Below the pieces are notes generated by a model. The model was not told where the DNA came from and searched no databases. It saw only the letters and a program-made list of their open reading frames with translations. 32,552 nucleotides of DNA, taken from positions 1 through 32,552 of the forward strand of contig CANJNZ010000056.1 of NCBI GenBank assembly GCA_947476045.1. Direction: 5' to 3'. This DNA comes from Chthoniobacteraceae bacterium (GTDB lineage: Bacteria > Verrucomicrobiota > Verrucomicrobiia > Chthoniobacterales > Chthoniobacteraceae). Position 1 is the first letter of the stretch. Each line of letters opens with the position of its first letter. Both the position numbers and the translations under genes were made by a program. Positions 18,078 to 25,981 of this stretch are shown piece after piece.

Positions 18078-19049
18078 TTATGCAATGCGTGTTTCACTGC
18101 CTCCGCGCGCTCCGGCGCAGAGATAGAGAACGGCCATGCGGACTGCGAGGCCGTTGGTGACTTGGTCGAGGATGACGCTGCGTCCGCTGTCTGCGATGTC
18201 GCTGTCAATTTCCACGCCGCGATTGATGGGGCCGGGGTGCATAATTAGGGCGTCGGGCTTGAGGAATTCGGCGCGCGCTTTGGTGAGGCCAAAGAGCGAT
18301 GTGTATTCGCCGATAGAGGGGAAGTATTCTTTGCGCTGCCGCTCGTGCTGGATGCGGAGCAAATTGACGACGTCCACCTGTGGCAGGAGCGAGTCGAGGT
18401 CGTGTGTGACGGTGACGCCGAGGGATTCGAGCGAGCGCGGGACGAGCGTAGCGGGACCGCAGAGGGTGACGCGTGCGCCAAGTTTGGTGAGTGCGTGGAT
18501 GTTTGAGCGCGCGACGCGCGAGAAGAGAATGTCGCCGATGATGGCAACGTGCAGGCCGGCGAGGTTGCCGTCCATTTTCCCCCGATGCTCGCAAATAGTG
18601 AAAGTATCGAGCAGCGCTTGTGTAGGATGTTCGTGTGCGCCGTCGCCGGCGTTGATGACGCTTGCGCCAAGTCGCTCGGCGAGAAATTGAGCAGCTCCGG
18701 CGCTGCTGTGGCGGAGGACGATGATATCGGCGAGGAGTGCTTCGAGGTTGCAGGCGGTGTCCTTGAGCGTTTCGCCCTTCGTGAGCGACGAGGTGCTGGC
18801 GGAGATGTTCACTACGTCGGCGCTGAGGCGAAACGCGGCAAGCTCGAAGCTGATGCGCGTGCGCGTGCTGGGTTCGACGAAGAAATTGACGAGCGTTTTT
18901 CCGCGAAGAGCGGGGACTTTTTTGATCTCACGCGTCCCGACATCCTTGAACGCGGAGGCGGTGGTGAGGAGGTGGCGTAGTTCGGCGACGCTGAGGTCGG
19001 CGATGGAGGTGAGGTCTTTGCGTGTCCAGTTGGTCATGAGCGTTTTCAT
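18078..19049 (-). CDS. pyrB: Aspartate carbamoyltransferase catalytic subunit
   Basis: A 323-residue enzyme that joins carbamoyl phosphate and aspartate. The ATG at 19049 overlaps the TGA of pyrR (ATGA), so I use it; a second ATG four codons later (19037) is also possible. Motifs: the carbamoyl-phosphate loop STRTR at 61-65, SLTKGET at 88-94 with the catalytic lysine donated to the neighbouring subunit, HPTQALLD at 141-148, and [12 protein letters not shown] near the C-terminus. The length is that of the stand-alone catalytic chain, and no regulatory pyrI gene is adjacent. It follows the regulator pyrR and precedes pyrC by 5 bases. Confidence 0.97.
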   Translation of the reverse strand: MKTLMTNWTRKDLTSIADLSVAELRHLLTTASAFKDVGTREIKKVPALRGKTLVNFFVEPSTRTRISFELAAFRLSADVVNISASTSSLTKGETLKDTACNLEALLADIIVLRHSSAGAAQFLAERLGASVINAGDGAHEHPTQALLDTFTICEHRGKMDGNLAGLHVAIIGDILFSRVARSNIHALTKLGARVTLCGPATLVPRSLESLGVTVTHDLDSLLPQVDVVNLLRIQHERQRKEYFPSIGEYTSLFGLTKARAEFLKPDALIMHPGPINRGVEIDSDIADSGRSVILDQVTNGLAVRMAVLYLCAGARGGSETRIA

Positions 19050-19606
19050 TTCGCTGAGTTGTCGAGCCACACGGCGTCTTCGCTGACCCCGTCGGTTGCG
19101 GTGAGTCGGACATAAACGCGCTCGCCAAGCGCGGTGGGGACGTTTTTTCCGACGTAGTCGGCGCGGATGGGAAGCTCGCGGTGGCCGCGATCAATGAGCA
19201 CGGCGTATTGGATGCGGGCCGGGCGCCCGAAGTCGGCGATAGCGTCCATCGCAGCGCGGCAGGTGCGTCCGGTGAAGGCGACATCGTCGGCAAGAATGAT
19301 GGTGCGGGGCTCTAGGTCGAAGGGCAGTTTCATCGGCACGATGGCCGGGAGCGGGCGGCGTGCGAGGTCGTCGCGGTGCATGGAGACATCCACGATTCCG
19401 CCTTCGATGTTTGTGCCGCTGAACTCGCTGACGAAGTGCGCAAGTCGTTCGGCGATGGCGACGCCTCGCGACGGGATGCCAACGATGGCGAGTTTGGTGA
19501 GGTCGGGATTGCGCTCGATGATTTCGTGCGCGATCCGTTTGAGGGATTTTTCGATGGCTGCTGCGTCGAGCAGCAGTCTGGCGGTTGGGCTTGGTGGTTG
19601 GTTCAT
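19046..19606 (-). CDS. pyrR: PyrR bifunctional regulator/uracil phosphoribosyltransferase
   Basis: A 186-residue member of the PRTase fold. The PRPP-binding motif [20 protein letters not shown] lies at 103-122, and the family phrases [15 protein letters not shown] (42-56), [10 protein letters not shown] (72-81) and [23 protein letters not shown] are present. In Bacillus, PyrR binds pyr mRNA when UMP is high and promotes termination; many Gram-negative homologues are known chiefly as uracil phosphoribosyltransferases. It is the first pyr gene here and its stop overlaps the pyrB start. The spacer before it is only 57 bases, too short for a full anti-terminator/terminator pair, so RNA-based control of the classical type is doubtful. 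Confidence 0.94.
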   Translation of the reverse strand: MNQPPSPTARLLLDAAAIEKSLKRIAHEIIERNPDLTKLAIVGIPSRGVAIAERLAHFVSEFSGTNIEGGIVDVSMHRDDLARRPLPAIVPMKLPFDLEPRTIILADDVAFTGRTCRAAMDAIADFGRPARIQYAVLIDRGHRELPIRADYVGKNVPTALGERVYVRLTATDGVSEDAVWLDNSAK

Positions 19607-19652
19607 GTTTGCTCCTTTGCGACCTCGCAGTGTCGCTCTTAAAGGCGCGGAT

Positions 19653-19675
19653 GGCGTTTCATATCATGAAGCGCC
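19653..19675 (-). other. Short hairpin between the 66-residue gene and pyrR
   Basis: The sequences ggcgtttcat (19653-19662) and atgaagcgcc (19666-19675) form a 10-bp stem with one G-T pair and a 3-base loop. It overlaps the stop codon of the upstream small gene and lies 47 bases before the pyrR start. There is no U-tract after it on the minus strand, so I do not call it a terminator; it may be a weak attenuation or processing element, or chance. Confidence 0.35.
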
Positions 19676-19864
19676 GCCCTGCTTTGCCGCGCGCCATTTG
19701 GCACGGTGGTTGACGATCCAGTCGAGGAGCGCCTTTTCAAATCCGATATCGTGGCCGGCCTTTTCGCTCTCGAACCACTTGTGACGGAGAATTTCCTCCT
19801 TCTCAGCGAGGAAGCGCTGATAGAGCCGCGAGGATTTCATGAGGTTGGAATCGGCTTCGTTCAT
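19664..19864 (-). CDS. Small conserved-looking protein, 66 residues
   Basis: Reads MNEADSNLMKSSRLYQRFLA and continues with EKEEILRHKWFESEKAGHDI and GFEKALLDWIVNHRAKWRAA. It is charged, probably all-helical and cytoplasmic, with no cysteine and no signal or membrane segment. The segment with HKWFESEKAGHDIGFEKALLDWIV has the dense pattern of invariant-looking aromatic and charged residues expected of a conserved family; I have a sense of similar short proteins in other bacteria but cannot name a family. It lies on the same strand between the Cys/His-capped gene (70-base gap) and pyrR (57-base gap), probably in the same transcript. An alternative start at residue 9 is possible. Confidence 0.72.
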   Translation of the reverse strand: MNEADSNLMKSSRLYQRFLAEKEEILRHKWFESEKAGHDIGFEKALLDWIVNHRAKWRAAKQGGAS

Positions 19865-19934
19865 TGCGAATTGAACGTGCCGTTTGTAGCACGGACGTCA
19901 AGGGGGTGTTTCGCAGCCGTCACGTTTGTCATAA

Positions 19935-20342
19935 TTAGTGGCAACCGCAGCCTTCGCCGCATCCGCCGCCGCTGGCGTTGAGACCCTCGACGCTCAGGCC
20001 GACTCCTTGAAAGGCGATTTGCTCGCGGACTTTCGCGAGTAGCGAAACGACGGGTTCGGGCGGCGGTTCCGCGCACGCGAGTGAGATGCGCACGGGGCGA
20101 CCGGCGAGTTGTGGCAGTTGCTCGGTCATTTCGCCATCGAGGGCGAAGGAAAGGTAGGAGTTCAGTTTTTCCTGGAGTTGGAAAAGTTGCGTGTCGCCGC
20201 CGTCCCACGGGCGCGGCTCGAACATCACAAGGACGACTTCGCCCGTCGTGGGGTCCTGGCCGAGTGCGTCGAGCACGGCGGGATTGGCGACGCCGTTTTG
20301 CGCGGCGGGTTCTTCGTGATGCTGGCAGCAGTGGTCGCTCAT
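19935..20342 (-). CDS. Small protein with Cys/His-rich ends, DUF6572-like core
   Basis: A 135-residue cytoplasmic protein. Its two ends look like metal-binding tails: MSDHCCQHHEE at the start and GGGCGEGCGCH at the end. The middle (about residues 22-105) includes DPTTGEVVLVMFEPRPWDGG and LFQLQEKLNSYLSFALDGEM, which I associate, with moderate confidence, with the DUF6572 family of unknown function. The gene begins 5 bases after the stop of the secreted tandem-HbpS gene, so the two are almost certainly co-transcribed. A metal- or haem-related job is an inference from the tails and the partner, not from a known activity. Confidence 0.8.
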   Translation of the reverse strand: MSDHCCQHHEEPAAQNGVANPAVLDALGQDPTTGEVVLVMFEPRPWDGGDTQLFQLQEKLNSYLSFALDGEMTEQLPQLAGRPVRISLACAEPPPEPVVSLLAKVREQIAFQGVGLSVEGLNASGGGCGEGCGCH

Positions 20343-20347
20343 TGGAT

Positions 20348-21973
20348 TTATTTTGCAGGGTCGCGCGGGAATTTTGCGTAGGGCAGGCGTGCGCCTTTGT
20401 AGGTGTATTGGTCGGCGCGGATGTTGCGCGGCGTGGGAAAAAGGGATGCGCCACTGGCGGCGATGATGTCGTCTTGATCAATGCCGTCTCCGCTGACGCC
20501 GATGGCTCCAACGAGCATTCCTTTGCGATAAAGCGGGAAGCCGCCCGGGAAAATGGTGACGCCGTTTGGAAGGTTGGGGTTACCGGGGAAAGTGCCAGTA
20601 GTTGGGTTTAGCCCGAGGCTCACGCTTTCTTGAAAACCGAAATACGGGCCAAAAGGTCGGCCATCCAATCCCGGTGGAAAGAAACTCTGCGAGAGGAAGC
20701 CCACGGTGCGGCAGCTTTGCGCGAGCTGGGAGTTGCTGAAGAAAACGGCGGTGCGTGCCTTCTGCGCGCTCACGTCCCATGAAAACATTGTTGCTTCACC
20801 GGTGCGGAAGATGCCGAGAATCGGAGGTGGCTCGCCTGCCTTGTGAGGATTGCCTACGACGGTGATGAATACTTTCGCGCTTGTTCCCAGCGGCAGACGG
20901 ATGCCTGCGCGTGTGCGCCGAGCGCGCAGTGCGGCAGCAGTGATGATGCGTTTCACGTCCTTCTCGCTCAGGCGTGCCGCTTTTCCGATTCTTCCCGGCG
21001 TGGGGTCGGCGCGGATGGGGAAACGAATTTCACCCTCGAAGCCTCCGAACGTTGCACGCTCGTAGGGATACGGCGCAGGCGAGGTTTGAATCGGATAGTC
21101 AGCCACCTCCTCGCCTGCGCTGCCGAGGGTATCGGCGGATGCTTCCGGGAAATCCTCGGGCCGCTTGTCGGTGTAAGCGAGCCGCACGCCGCCAGCGAGC
21201 ACATCGGTGGCTAGGATGTCTTCGTCAGGGCGATAGCCGGTTTGCGCGGCGAGCGCGATTTCCTCATCGGTGTCCGCACCAAATTTAAATCCCGGCGTGG
21301 AGTCCTTCTGCGTTTCGTTTGCGATGATCGCGGCAGCCGCACTGAGATTCGTCGGCGAGCCGTCGCCTGTGACGCCAACGCCACCGACGAGTTCGCCATT
21401 TTTATAAAGTGGCACGCCTCCTGGGCTGTCCTGCAATGATGTGAAAATGACACCCGGCGCTCGTGCTCCCGGCGACACGTTCGATGCGACGGGCGCGCTT
21501 CCATCAAATCTAGTCGGGATTTGTTTGATGCGGTTCACGTCGGAGTAAAAGAGATTGGAAAATCCAACGCCAACGAGTGGGCCGGGCGGGGTGTTTTTCA
21601 CGCCGGGCGGAAAGTGTTGCTGGATGATCCACCCCGCCGTGCGGCTGGTGAAGGCATTTTGATTACTGCTCAGCAATGCTGCCGAACCAGCGCGCCCAAT
21701 CGCCCCGGATAGCACTTCGTCCGATGGTCGAGCACCGCCGCCGACATCCCAGACTCCAAGCACAAACGCCTCCCGATCCACCACGGCAATCACAGAGTTT
21801 TGCGAACGGCTCCGTGCTGCATGGACTGCTTGCCCGATGACGCGTTCAACGTCCTCCTTTGTCAGACGCTCGCTGGCAACGCACGGCAGCGCGAGGCAGA
21901 ACGAAGCATATACGAGGGTGGTGATTTTCACGGACAAGAAATTGCAAAGCTTCCGCGAAAAAGTCGAGCACAC
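20348..21973 (-). CDS. Secreted protein with two HbpS/GlcG-like (DUF336) domains
   Basis: A 541-residue exported protein. Two related halves are visible. The first (about 35-265) has RLTKEDVERVIGQAVHAAR, SVIAVVDREAFVLGVWDVGG and GVPLYKNGELVGGVGVTGDG. The second (about 325-535) has RLSEKDVKRIITAAALRARR, FITVVGNPHKAGEPPPILGI and GFPLYRKGMLVGAIGVSGDG. The final glycine-rich phrase of each is the hallmark of the HbpS/GlcG family, which includes the haem-binding redox sensor HbpS of Streptomyces. The signal peptide is either the whole N-terminus from the ATG at 21973 or begins at an internal GTG at 21931 (VKITTLVYASFCLALPCVAS). It is 22 bases after the pseudouridine synthase gene and 5 bases before the Cys/His-capped gene. 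Haem binding is inferred from the family only. Confidence 0.85.
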   Translation of the reverse strand: MCSTFSRKLCNFLSVKITTLVYASFCLALPCVASERLTKEDVERVIGQAVHAARSRSQNSVIAVVDREAFVLGVWDVGGGARPSDEVLSGAIGRAGSAALLSSNQNAFTSRTAGWIIQQHFPPGVKNTPPGPLVGVGFSNLFYSDVNRIKQIPTRFDGSAPVASNVSPGARAPGVIFTSLQDSPGGVPLYKNGELVGGVGVTGDGSPTNLSAAAAIIANETQKDSTPGFKFGADTDEEIALAAQTGYRPDEDILATDVLAGGVRLAYTDKRPEDFPEASADTLGSAGEEVADYPIQTSPAPYPYERATFGGFEGEIRFPIRADPTPGRIGKAARLSEKDVKRIITAAALRARRTRAGIRLPLGTSAKVFITVVGNPHKAGEPPPILGIFRTGEATMFSWDVSAQKARTAVFFSNSQLAQSCRTVGFLSQSFFPPGLDGRPFGPYFGFQESVSLGLNPTTGTFPGNPNLPNGVTIFPGGFPLYRKGMLVGAIGVSGDGIDQDDIIAASGASLFPTPRNIRADQYTYKGARLPYAKFPRDPAK

Positions 21974-21995
21974 TCAAAGCAGGTGGATGCTTGGT

Positions 21996-22865
21996 TCATA
22001 CGAGGCTCGCCAGTTTTTTGGGCAGGGGGGAGGTGAAGCTCATTTCTTTTCCGGTTTCGGGATGCGGGAAGCGCAGGAAGCTGGAGTGGAGGCCGAGGCG
22101 TTTGGCGGGGTCGGTTTTGGCTTTGTATTTTTCGTCGCCGACGATGGGGTGGCCGAGGTCTGCGAGTTGAACGCGGATTTGGTGGCGGCGTCCGGTTTCG
22201 AGCGTGAGTTCGACGAGCGTGCGCGTGGGTTTGCGGGCGAGGACGCGGTAGTGCGTGATGGCGTGGCGTGTGAATTCCGTCGGCGGCGAACTGAATACTT
22301 TGAATGGATTCGTTTCGTTGAGATCGGATTCCATGGTTCCGCTGTCCTCGGGCAGGCGGCCTTCGACGACGGCCTCGTAGCGTTTCTCCGCTTTGTCCCA
22401 ACCGGCTTGCAGCGTCTCCTTCGCCTGCGCGGTCTTTGCAAAAACCATGAGGCCGGAAGTTTCGCGGTCGAGACGATGGACTATCCAGACGCGCTCGCGG
22501 GCCTTTTGCTGGCCCTGACGGAGGTAGTCGGTGAGTTGAAAATACGCGGTCTTTTCCTGTTCCGCCTCGCTCGCGATGCTGAGGAGATTCTCGGGTTTGT
22601 TGATGACGATGATGTCGGCGTCTTCGTAGTGAACGGTGATTCCACACGCGAGCACCGAACGCGGCGCTGCAAAGCGATCCGTGCGAATGGAGACAACGTC
22701 GCCGGGGTAAAGCGGATGATCGAATTGCGTGATGGGTCGGTCATTCACCATGACGGACTGAAACTTCAGCCAAGTGCGAATTTGCTTTTTCTTTTCGTTC
22801 GGCCACGTGGCGAAAAGATATGCGAGAAGTTCTGCGGGTGCTTGGACGGTGGATGGCTTTGGCAT
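21996..22865 (-). CDS. RluA-family pseudouridine synthase
   Basis: A 289-residue RNA-modifying enzyme that isomerises uridine in rRNA or tRNA. An S4-like RNA-binding segment occupies about 9-62 (ELLAYLFATWPNEKKKQIRT onward, ending YPGDVVSI). The catalytic motif HRLDRETSG is at 130-138, with Asp 133 as nucleophile. The later family phrases TLETGRRHQIRVQLADLGHPIVGDEKY and the C-terminal FRFPHP-like segment (LRFPHPETGKEMSF) follow. The exact target (RluA, RluC or RluD type) cannot be fixed from sequence alone; the S4 domain argues for an RluC/RluD-like enzyme. It lies 9 bases after the exporter gene, on the same strand. Confidence 0.94.
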   Translation of the reverse strand: MPKPSTVQAPAELLAYLFATWPNEKKKQIRTWLKFQSVMVNDRPITQFDHPLYPGDVVSIRTDRFAAPRSVLACGITVHYEDADIIVINKPENLLSIASEAEQEKTAYFQLTDYLRQGQQKARERVWIVHRLDRETSGLMVFAKTAQAKETLQAGWDKAEKRYEAVVEGRLPEDSGTMESDLNETNPFKVFSSPPTEFTRHAITHYRVLARKPTRTLVELTLETGRRHQIRVQLADLGHPIVGDEKYKAKTDPAKRLGLHSSFLRFPHPETGKEMSFTSPLPKKLASLV

Positions 22866-22874
22866 GGTGATGAA

Positions 22875-25493
22875 CTACGCGCGAGGTGTGCTGGCTTTCG
22901 CGCCCAGCGCGCAGGCAGGAAGCACAAAAAGAAATGTAACGAGGATGCACCAGCCAACGCCGATGCCGCAGAGAAGCCCGAGGCCGCGCAGTGCGGGGTT
23001 TTGCGCCCACGCGAGCGAGCCAAAGCCGACGACGGTGGTGAGTCCGCTGAGCAGGACGGGTTTCATGATGGTGGTGAGTTCGCGCAATGGATCGGGTGTG
23101 CGCATGGCGAGTGCGACGTAGATGCCGTAGTCCACACCGACGCCAAGGACGAGCGGGAAAGCGAGGACGTTGAAAAGATTCAGCACGATGCCGGTGGCTT
23201 TCAGTGTGACGCATAGAGCGCCGACGCTGAGTGCGAGGCCGAGCATGAGTATGATGACGGGGCGCGCCTGACGCAGGAGCAGGGAGAGTAGGACGATGTT
23301 TAGGCCGACCATGAGGCAGGTGAGTTCGGTGAGTTTGTGTTTAGCCCACGGTTCCAATTCCGTGAGCGTGAAGCTCCAGCCGGAGACTTTGGTTTCAACG
23401 CCGGGAACTACGAGTGCACTGCGAAGCGCGGCAGCTTGAGTGGCGTTGGTGATTTTCTCCGGTGGCCAAAGAAACGCGACGCCGGTGTGGCCGTCGCTGC
23501 CGAGAAAGCGTTCGAGGAGAAACCACCATGCGCTGTTGAATGGGAGATTGTGTCGCCACTCTACGACGCTGAGATCCCCCGCTGCTGCCTTCGAGAGGGT
23601 GTCGAGTAAACCGAACGCGCTGGCGAACGTGGCTTGATTCAGTTCCTCGTGTTGGATGGCGCTGGTGAGCGCGGTGCGCGTGGCTTCGAGTTTCGGGAGG
23701 CGCGTGGCGTTGGCGGCCATGCGGCTTGGTGAAAATGCGAAGGCTGCGGGAGTGGCTGCGGATTTAAGTGTGCCGTTGGAGACGAGCGCAGCCCACGCGC
23801 TCTGCGCTTTATCCCAGCGTTCGGAAAATACTTCGGGATCATCGGCGGAGATGACGACGAGCAGGGGCTCCACGTTTCGCTGAAGCTTCGCAACGATCGT
23901 GCGCATCGCGTGGCCCGCGTTGCTGTCACGTGGTTCGAGCGACTTGGGATTGATGTCGAAAATAATTTGCCCGAACGGTGCGAGCGCGATGGCTGATAAT
24001 GCCAGCAATACCAGTGTGCTCGGAACAAGGAGTCGCGATGGCTTTGCCAGCACGAATGCGGGGAGACGCGTGATGTATTTGCAGAGAAAGTGCGCGACGA
24101 ACATCGAGGCGACGGCGAGACCCGCGCCGGATGCGATGTTTTGCCAAACATTCGCACTCCACGATGTGATGCTGCGTGCGATGAACCAAACGCCAACTGC
24201 ACCAGCCGTAGCCAGCAGGACGAGGATTGCTTTATAAAGCAGGCGTGGGAGTCGGATGCCGAGGAAGAGCCAGAAAAGCGTGAGCATCGTCGCGGCGGCG
24301 ATGAGGATGCCGCAGGCGATGAGCGTGCCGAGTTGGACAAAGCCAGGTGATTCGCTGCGCAGCAGGCAAAGAAATGCGCCAGCGGTGGTGAGCGCGCCAA
24401 ACCAAATGCCGCGCCCGTGTGTGTGCACGGCTCCGGCGATGGCTCGTTCGTGATCCATTCCAGCTTCGCGCTCGGCGAGATAAAGGCCGTAGAGCATCAT
24501 TGCAAAATCCACGCCTAGGCCGACGAGTATCGCACACAAGCCGATGGTGATCATATTGAGCTGTCCAAAAAACGCCGCACCGCAAGCGACCGACATGACG
24601 CAGCAAAAAAGCAACGCATCCACGATGGCGCGCAGTGGCCTCCAGCGCCGGAAGCCCGCGTAAAACACGAGCGCAACGAGAACGATGCTGCTGATGACAG
24701 TGCTGGAAATATCGCCCTTCAATTTACCCGACATTTCCGCGACATAGGGAGTGCGTCCCGTGCAAAGGATTTGCGGACGCGGGCCGTCCCACGCAGCAAG
24801 GACGCGGGTTTTGAACGCTTCGACTTTTTGCATGGTCGCCGCGCACGCCGGTTCATCGAGGCTGGACTGTCGTGCGCAGGCGAATAGGACGCGCAGCGTT
24901 TGATCGGCGGAGGCTGTCGGGCGTGTGCGTTCGAGATTCATCGAAGTCGCGAGCGGTTTCAGCGCGGGGAAGACGATGCCGAGAGGATCGTATTCAAGCT
25001 GCTGGGCGGCGAGGTCGGAGCCGGAGCGGAGTTTTTCCGCAAGCTCGTGGACCCGTGCGGTGACGGCGTCTGGTTGGAGTTGGGCGAGGGTGGGGGTGAT
25101 GTCGGATTGATTGAGAAGGAGCGGGAGTGCGACGGCGCGGAGTTCGTCGAGTGCGCCGGGTGCATCTATAGGTGAGCGTTCCATTACGCGCTCGACCCAC
25201 GGCTCTGCGCGTAGGGCGTTGGCGAAGTGCTCGGTGAAAGCATCGAGATCCACGGTGCCACTTTCATCGAGCAGGCCGAACATCAGCTCGCGCGCCTGGC
25301 TGAATTCGCGGTCGTAGATTTTATAGACGCCGACGCTTTCCAATTTCCCCGGCAGCATATCGAGCACGTCGCTGTTCAGCTTCGCGCGTTTTGCAATGAT
25401 GCCCGCAGCAAGCGCGACCAGCACGACCACTACAGCCCAAAGTCGTCGCGGGTGGTGGACGATGAGTTTAGCGATGCGGTCGAAAAGGCGCAT
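22875..25493 (-). CDS. MMPL/RND-superfamily exporter
   Basis: An 872-residue inner-membrane transporter. It has the classic two-half layout: TM1 near the N-terminus (LWAVVVVLVALAAGIIA), a periplasmic domain of about 200 residues, a bundle of five to six TM segments (from STVISSIVLVALVFYAGF, with the conserved GLGVDFAMMLYGLYLAEREA), a central TM (LVPSTLVLLALSAIALAP), a second periplasmic domain, and a last bundle containing LGVGVDYGIYVALAMR. The two Gly-Val-Asp-Phe/Tyr motifs are the proton-relay sites of the family. The start is ATG at 25493, or GTG one codon earlier at 25496; both overlap the stop of the lipoprotein gene. MMPL proteins of this type export lipids, hopanoids or polyenes; the substrate is inferred only from neighbours. 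Confidence 0.93.
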   Translation of the reverse strand: MRLFDRIAKLIVHHPRRLWAVVVVLVALAAGIIAKRAKLNSDVLDMLPGKLESVGVYKIYDREFSQARELMFGLLDESGTVDLDAFTEHFANALRAEPWVERVMERSPIDAPGALDELRAVALPLLLNQSDITPTLAQLQPDAVTARVHELAEKLRSGSDLAAQQLEYDPLGIVFPALKPLATSMNLERTRPTASADQTLRVLFACARQSSLDEPACAATMQKVEAFKTRVLAAWDGPRPQILCTGRTPYVAEMSGKLKGDISSTVISSIVLVALVFYAGFRRWRPLRAIVDALLFCCVMSVACGAAFFGQLNMITIGLCAILVGLGVDFAMMLYGLYLAEREAGMDHERAIAGAVHTHGRGIWFGALTTAGAFLCLLRSESPGFVQLGTLIACGILIAAATMLTLFWLFLGIRLPRLLYKAILVLLATAGAVGVWFIARSITSWSANVWQNIASGAGLAVASMFVAHFLCKYITRLPAFVLAKPSRLLVPSTLVLLALSAIALAPFGQIIFDINPKSLEPRDSNAGHAMRTIVAKLQRNVEPLLVVISADDPEVFSERWDKAQSAWAALVSNGTLKSAATPAAFAFSPSRMAANATRLPKLEATRTALTSAIQHEELNQATFASAFGLLDTLSKAAAGDLSVVEWRHNLPFNSAWWFLLERFLGSDGHTGVAFLWPPEKITNATQAAALRSALVVPGVETKVSGWSFTLTELEPWAKHKLTELTCLMVGLNIVLLSLLLRQARPVIILMLGLALSVGALCVTLKATGIVLNLFNVLAFPLVLGVGVDYGIYVALAMRTPDPLRELTTIMKPVLLSGLTTVVGFGSLAWAQNPALRGLGLLCGIGVGWCILVTFLFVLPACALGAKASTPRA

Positions 25494-25921
25494 CACGGAT
25501 TCAAACGGCAGGTGATCACTTCGTTGCCACCGGACGATTTAAACTCGCGCCGCGTCTGTGCCTGCGCTGTGTGAAACGCAACCGGCAGCGCAGCCCATGC
25601 TCTCAATTTTTCAGGAGCATCAGCCGCTTTCCCTTGGTAAGAGCTTCCAGCAAGCGGACCTCGGATTTGCACTTCTTCACTGAGTGCGCCATGCGCGTAG
25701 ATAGTGAGCAGTTGCAGGCCGGGGCCCTTGGTGATCTCGGCTAGAAAATTTTCGCGGTCTGCACGGATGGTGATTTCACCTACGATATTCCTCGCTCCTC
25801 CACTCGTCTGGATTTGCCCCGTGTGCTGCGCCCAGGATTTTGCAGGCGTTGGCATCGGCGAAATATTTGAGCACGCGCAAACTGCGAATGCGGCGGTGAT
25901 GAAAATGAGCGACTTGATCAT
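25493..25921 (-). CDS. Small lipoprotein, possibly LolA/LolB-like carrier
   Basis: A 142-residue exported lipoprotein. The start is taken at 25921 because MIKSLIFITAAFAVCAC is a lipoprotein signal with the acylated cysteine at about residue 17 (VCAC); the frame extends to 25963 with non-signal residues. The mature part has alternating beta-strand character (VGEITIRADRENFLAEITKG, LQLLTIYAHGALSEEVQIRG), which brings to mind the half-barrel of LolA/LolB-type carriers. It is shorter than typical LolA, and I would not insist on it. It ends by overlapping the start of the MMPL exporter, so the pair is translationally coupled; exporter plus lipoprotein carrier is a known pairing in aryl-polyene loci. 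Confidence 0.78.
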   Translation of the reverse strand: MIKSLIFITAAFAVCACSNISPMPTPAKSWAQHTGQIQTSGGARNIVGEITIRADRENFLAEITKGPGLQLLTIYAHGALSEEVQIRGPLAGSSYQGKAADAPEKLRAWAALPVAFHTAQAQTRREFKSSGGNEVITCRLNP

Positions 25922-25981
25922 GCGATGGCGGATAACGAGTCGCTGACGAATGGGGAATGGCAAAGTGGTTTTGCAGCGCGC

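Noticed and set aside
21837-23216. Plus-strand open frame of 459 codons over the pseudouridine synthase
   Set aside because: It is antisense to a clear RluA-family gene and the end of the MMPL exporter; low-complexity Gly/Ala/Glu composition, no motif.
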